Shown piece after piece: positions 5,278 to 7,111 of a stretch of DNA of 7,111 nt. Positions within the stretch are counted from its first letter, which is position 1; each line of letters opens with the position of its first letter. A program made the position numbers and the translations under genes. The DNA is from Syntrophomonadaceae bacterium (lineage in GTDB: Bacteria; Bacillota; Syntrophomonadia; Syntrophomonadales; Syntrophomonadaceae): the NCBI GenBank assembly GCA_012798055.1, contig JAAZOA010000145.1, forward strand, positions 1 through 7,111, written 5' to 3'. The notes beneath the pieces were generated by a model. It did not search any database. It saw only the letters and a program-made list of their open reading frames with translations, and was not told the DNA's origin.

Positions 5278-7111
5278 TGAAGCAAGATTTTCTTCTGGAG
5301 ATAGGTGTGGAAGAAATGCCCTCGGCTTTTATGGGGCAGGCCCTGAAGGACCTACAGGAAATTGCCGGCAACAAGTTGAGCTCCCAGAGAATCGAATACG
5401 CCCACATCTCAACCTATGGAACGCCACGACGTCTGGTCTTGTTTATCCAGGAGCTGGCAGACCAGCAGGCCGACGCCTTGATCGAGATCAAAGGGCCCAA
5501 AAAGAGCAGTGCTTTCGGAGCGGATGGAGAGCCTACCCGGGCAGTCCACGGTTTTGCCCGCAGCCAGGGTATTATGGTCTCGGAACTGAAGATTCGGAGC
5601 CTGGATGGGATCGAGTATGTATTTGCGGTCAAAAGCGAACTGGGTGTATCAACTGCCAACCTGCTGCCGGCTATCATTTTGGATATAATCAACAGCCTGA
5701 GTTTTCCCCGCTCCATGCGGTGGGGGTACTTCAATACTCGCTTTGCCAGACCCATCAGGTGGTTACTAGCGCTATATGGGGAGAAGGTTGTAGAGATAAA
5801 GCTTGAGAACGTGAATAGTTCCAATCTGAGCATGGGCCATCGCTTTCTGGCTCCGAAAGCTTTTGCAGTACAGAGCCCAGCTGAATATTTCAAAGCCTTG
5901 CGGGAGAGATACGTGATCGTGGATCAGGATGAGAGAAAGGCCATGATATGGCAGCAGGTTCAAACGGTAGCCTCCCAGGTCGGGGGTCAGGCTATGGAAA
6001 ATGAGGATTTATTGGAGGAAGTGACCTTCCTGCTGGAATACCCGACTGCTTTTTATGGGGAATTTTCACCTTCTTACCTGGAAGTGCCTCCGGAGGTACT
6101 CACTACGAGTATGATCGCTCATCAGCGCTACTTCCCGGTTTTTGACAGCAACCACAATTTGATGCCTGGATTCATAGGTATCAGGAATGGTACCGACTAC
6201 AGCCTGGATCTGGTGAGAGCCGGAAATCAGAGGGTATTGAAAGCCCGCCTGGAGGACGCATTGTTCTTCTGGAAGGAAGACACGGCGAAAGGCTTGACAG
6301 CTTTTATCCCTGGACTGCGTAATATACAGTTCCATGAGAAACTGGGCAGTGTACTGGAAAAGGTCGAGAGGCTGCGCAACCTGGCTGTATATATAGGCAG
6401 CCGGCTGGATTTGAGCAGTGCCGATAAGTTGTCAAGGGCAGCTGAGCTGTGCAAGGCAGATTTGCTCAGCAGTATGGTTTTCGAATTTCCAGAACTACAG
6501 GGCATCATGGGCAGATATTATGCCCTTAATGCGGGTGAAGATCCGGAAGTGGCCGAAGCCATCCTGGAGCACTATCTGCCTCGTTTTGCCGGTGACCGGT
6601 TGCCGGCCACCCCGACTGGTACAGCCCTGGCCCTGGCTGAAAAATTCTCCAATCTAGCCGCATTTTTTGCCATAGGGATCAAACCGTCCGGTTCCCAGGA
6701 TCCCTACGCGTTGCGCAGGCAGGCTCTGGGAATCGTAAATACAGTCTTGGACCTGGGTTTGCAGCTTGACCTAAGAGAAATCATCGCCCAGGCTTATGAT
6801 GGCCTGCAAGCGGTAAAGCCAGCCAAAAGCCAGGCTGAAACCATTCTTGAGCTTAGCGAGTTCATCCTGCAGAGGATGAGGGGAGTCATGCTGGAGCGCG
6901 GTCTCTCCTATGACGTGGTAGATGCGGCCCTCTATCAAGGGAGTGCCGATTTGAAAGAGATTATGCAGAGGGCCGAAGCCGTCAGTGCCTTTAAGGATCA
7001 AGAGCCCTTTGAGGATTTAATGGTCGTTTTCAACCGTTCCTTCAACCTCTCCAAGAAATGGGAGAGCGATCAGGTAGCGGTTGATTTGCTGGCTGACAGC
7101 AGCGAAGTAGC
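5277..7111 (+). CDS. glyS: Glycyl-tRNA synthetase beta subunit (3' truncated by window end)
   Basis: GlyS is the tRNA-binding beta subunit that completes the alpha2beta2 enzyme with GlyQ. The frame is open from ATG 5277 to the window edge, giving 611 full codons; family members are about 680-690 residues, so roughly the last 70-80 are outside. The start has AGGAGGTG at 5261-5268, 8 nt upstream inside glyQ, and the overlap is one base (TAATG). Family landmarks in order: FLLEIGVEEMPS at the N-terminus, GTPRRLVL, SFPRSMRWG, MIAHQRYFPV, ARLEDALFFW from residue 323, LCKADLLSSMVFEF from 391, ELQGIMGRYYA from 406, HYLPRFAGDRLPATPTG from 432, and DPYALRRQALGIV from 475. A predicted C-terminal anticodon-binding region begins after this. 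I followed the frame from about 5670 to the end and saw no stop or frameshift. Confidence 0.98.
   Translation, partial: MKQDFLLEIGVEEMPSAFMGQALKDLQEIAGNKLSSQRIEYAHISTYGTPRRLVLFIQELADQQADALIEIKGPKKSSAFGADGEPTRAVHGFARSQGIMVSELKIRSLDGIEYVFAVKSELGVSTANLLPAIILDIINSLSFPRSMRWGYFNTRFARPIRWLLALYGEKVVEIKLENVNSSNLSMGHRFLAPKAFAVQSPAEYFKALRERYVIVDQDERKAMIWQQVQTVASQVGGQAMENEDLLEEVTFLLEYPTAFYGEFSPSYLEVPPEVLTTSMIAHQRYFPVFDSNHNLMPGFIGIRNGTDYSLDLVRAGNQRVLKARLEDALFFWKEDTAKGLTAFIPGLRNIQFHEKLGSVLEKVERLRNLAVYIGSRLDLSSADKLSRAAELCKADLLSSMVFEFPELQGIMGRYYALNAGEDPEVAEAILEHYLPRFAGDRLPATPTGTALALAEKFSNLAAFFAIGIKPSGSQDPYALRRQALGIVNTVLDLGLQLDLREIIAQAYDGLQAVKPAKSQAETILELSEFILQRMRGVMLERGLSYDVVDAALYQGSADLKEIMQRAEAVSAFKDQEPFEDLMVVFNRSFNLSKKWESDQVAVDLLADSSEV

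Noticed and set aside
5228..5806. 192-codon open frame on the plus strand spanning the glyQ/glyS junction
   Set aside because: It overlaps two strongly supported genes in another frame and has no family signature.
1..7111. CRISPR arrays, insertion sequences, tRNA/rRNA genes, attachment sites or defence systems
   Set aside because: No direct repeat arrays, transposase signatures or RNA gene cores were seen. Apart from the T-box leader, every gap is under 70 nt.

Overview
This window is a densely packed, single-strand stretch of conserved core genes. It most likely comes from a Gram-positive, low-to-mid GC bacterium of the Clostridia (Firmicutes/Bacillota). The case rests on gene order: pgpH-ybeY-dgkA-cdd-era-recO-glyQ-glyS matches the classical Bacillus/Clostridia arrangement downstream of phoH. 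Further support comes from a glycine T-box leader, the Gram-positive type DgkA (undecaprenol kinase family), the two-subunit glycyl-tRNA synthetase, and strong AGGAGG-like ribosome binding sites with occasional GTG/TTG starts. Base composition looks close to balanced, which would suit a syntrophic or peptococcal clostridium better than Bacillus, but I cannot name a genus.

Layout, all on the + strand. 1-402: 3' end of a PgpH/YqfF-type HD phosphodiesterase gene. 365-835: ybeY, overlapping pgpH by 38 nt and probably starting at TTG. 845-1201: dgkA. 1224-1637: cdd, cytidine deaminase. 1702-2583: era GTPase, GTG start. 2639-3307: deoC, deoxyribose-phosphate aldolase. 3351-4109: recO. 4106-4135: a probable promoter whose -35 box overlaps the recO stop codon. 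About 4142-4340: glycine-specific T-box riboswitch with a terminator/antiterminator pair. 4363-5277: glyQ. 5277 to the window end: glyS, open at the 3' edge with 611 codons visible.

Functionally the first block joins RNA metabolism (YbeY, Era), the cell envelope lipid carrier cycle (DgkA), c-di-AMP turnover (PgpH), pyrimidine nucleoside salvage (Cdd, DeoC) and recombination repair (RecO). Short gaps of 9-64 nt suggest co-transcription. The second block, glyQS, appears to have its own promoter and to be read through only when uncharged tRNA-Gly binds the leader.

I found no mobile element, CRISPR array, tRNA/rRNA gene, toxin-antitoxin pair or undescribed system. The points worth a second look are modest: the insertion of deoC between era and recO, a glutamate-to-glycine change at a normally conserved DgkA position, the TTG-started pgpH/ybeY overlap, and the fine structure of the glyQS promoter and T-box.
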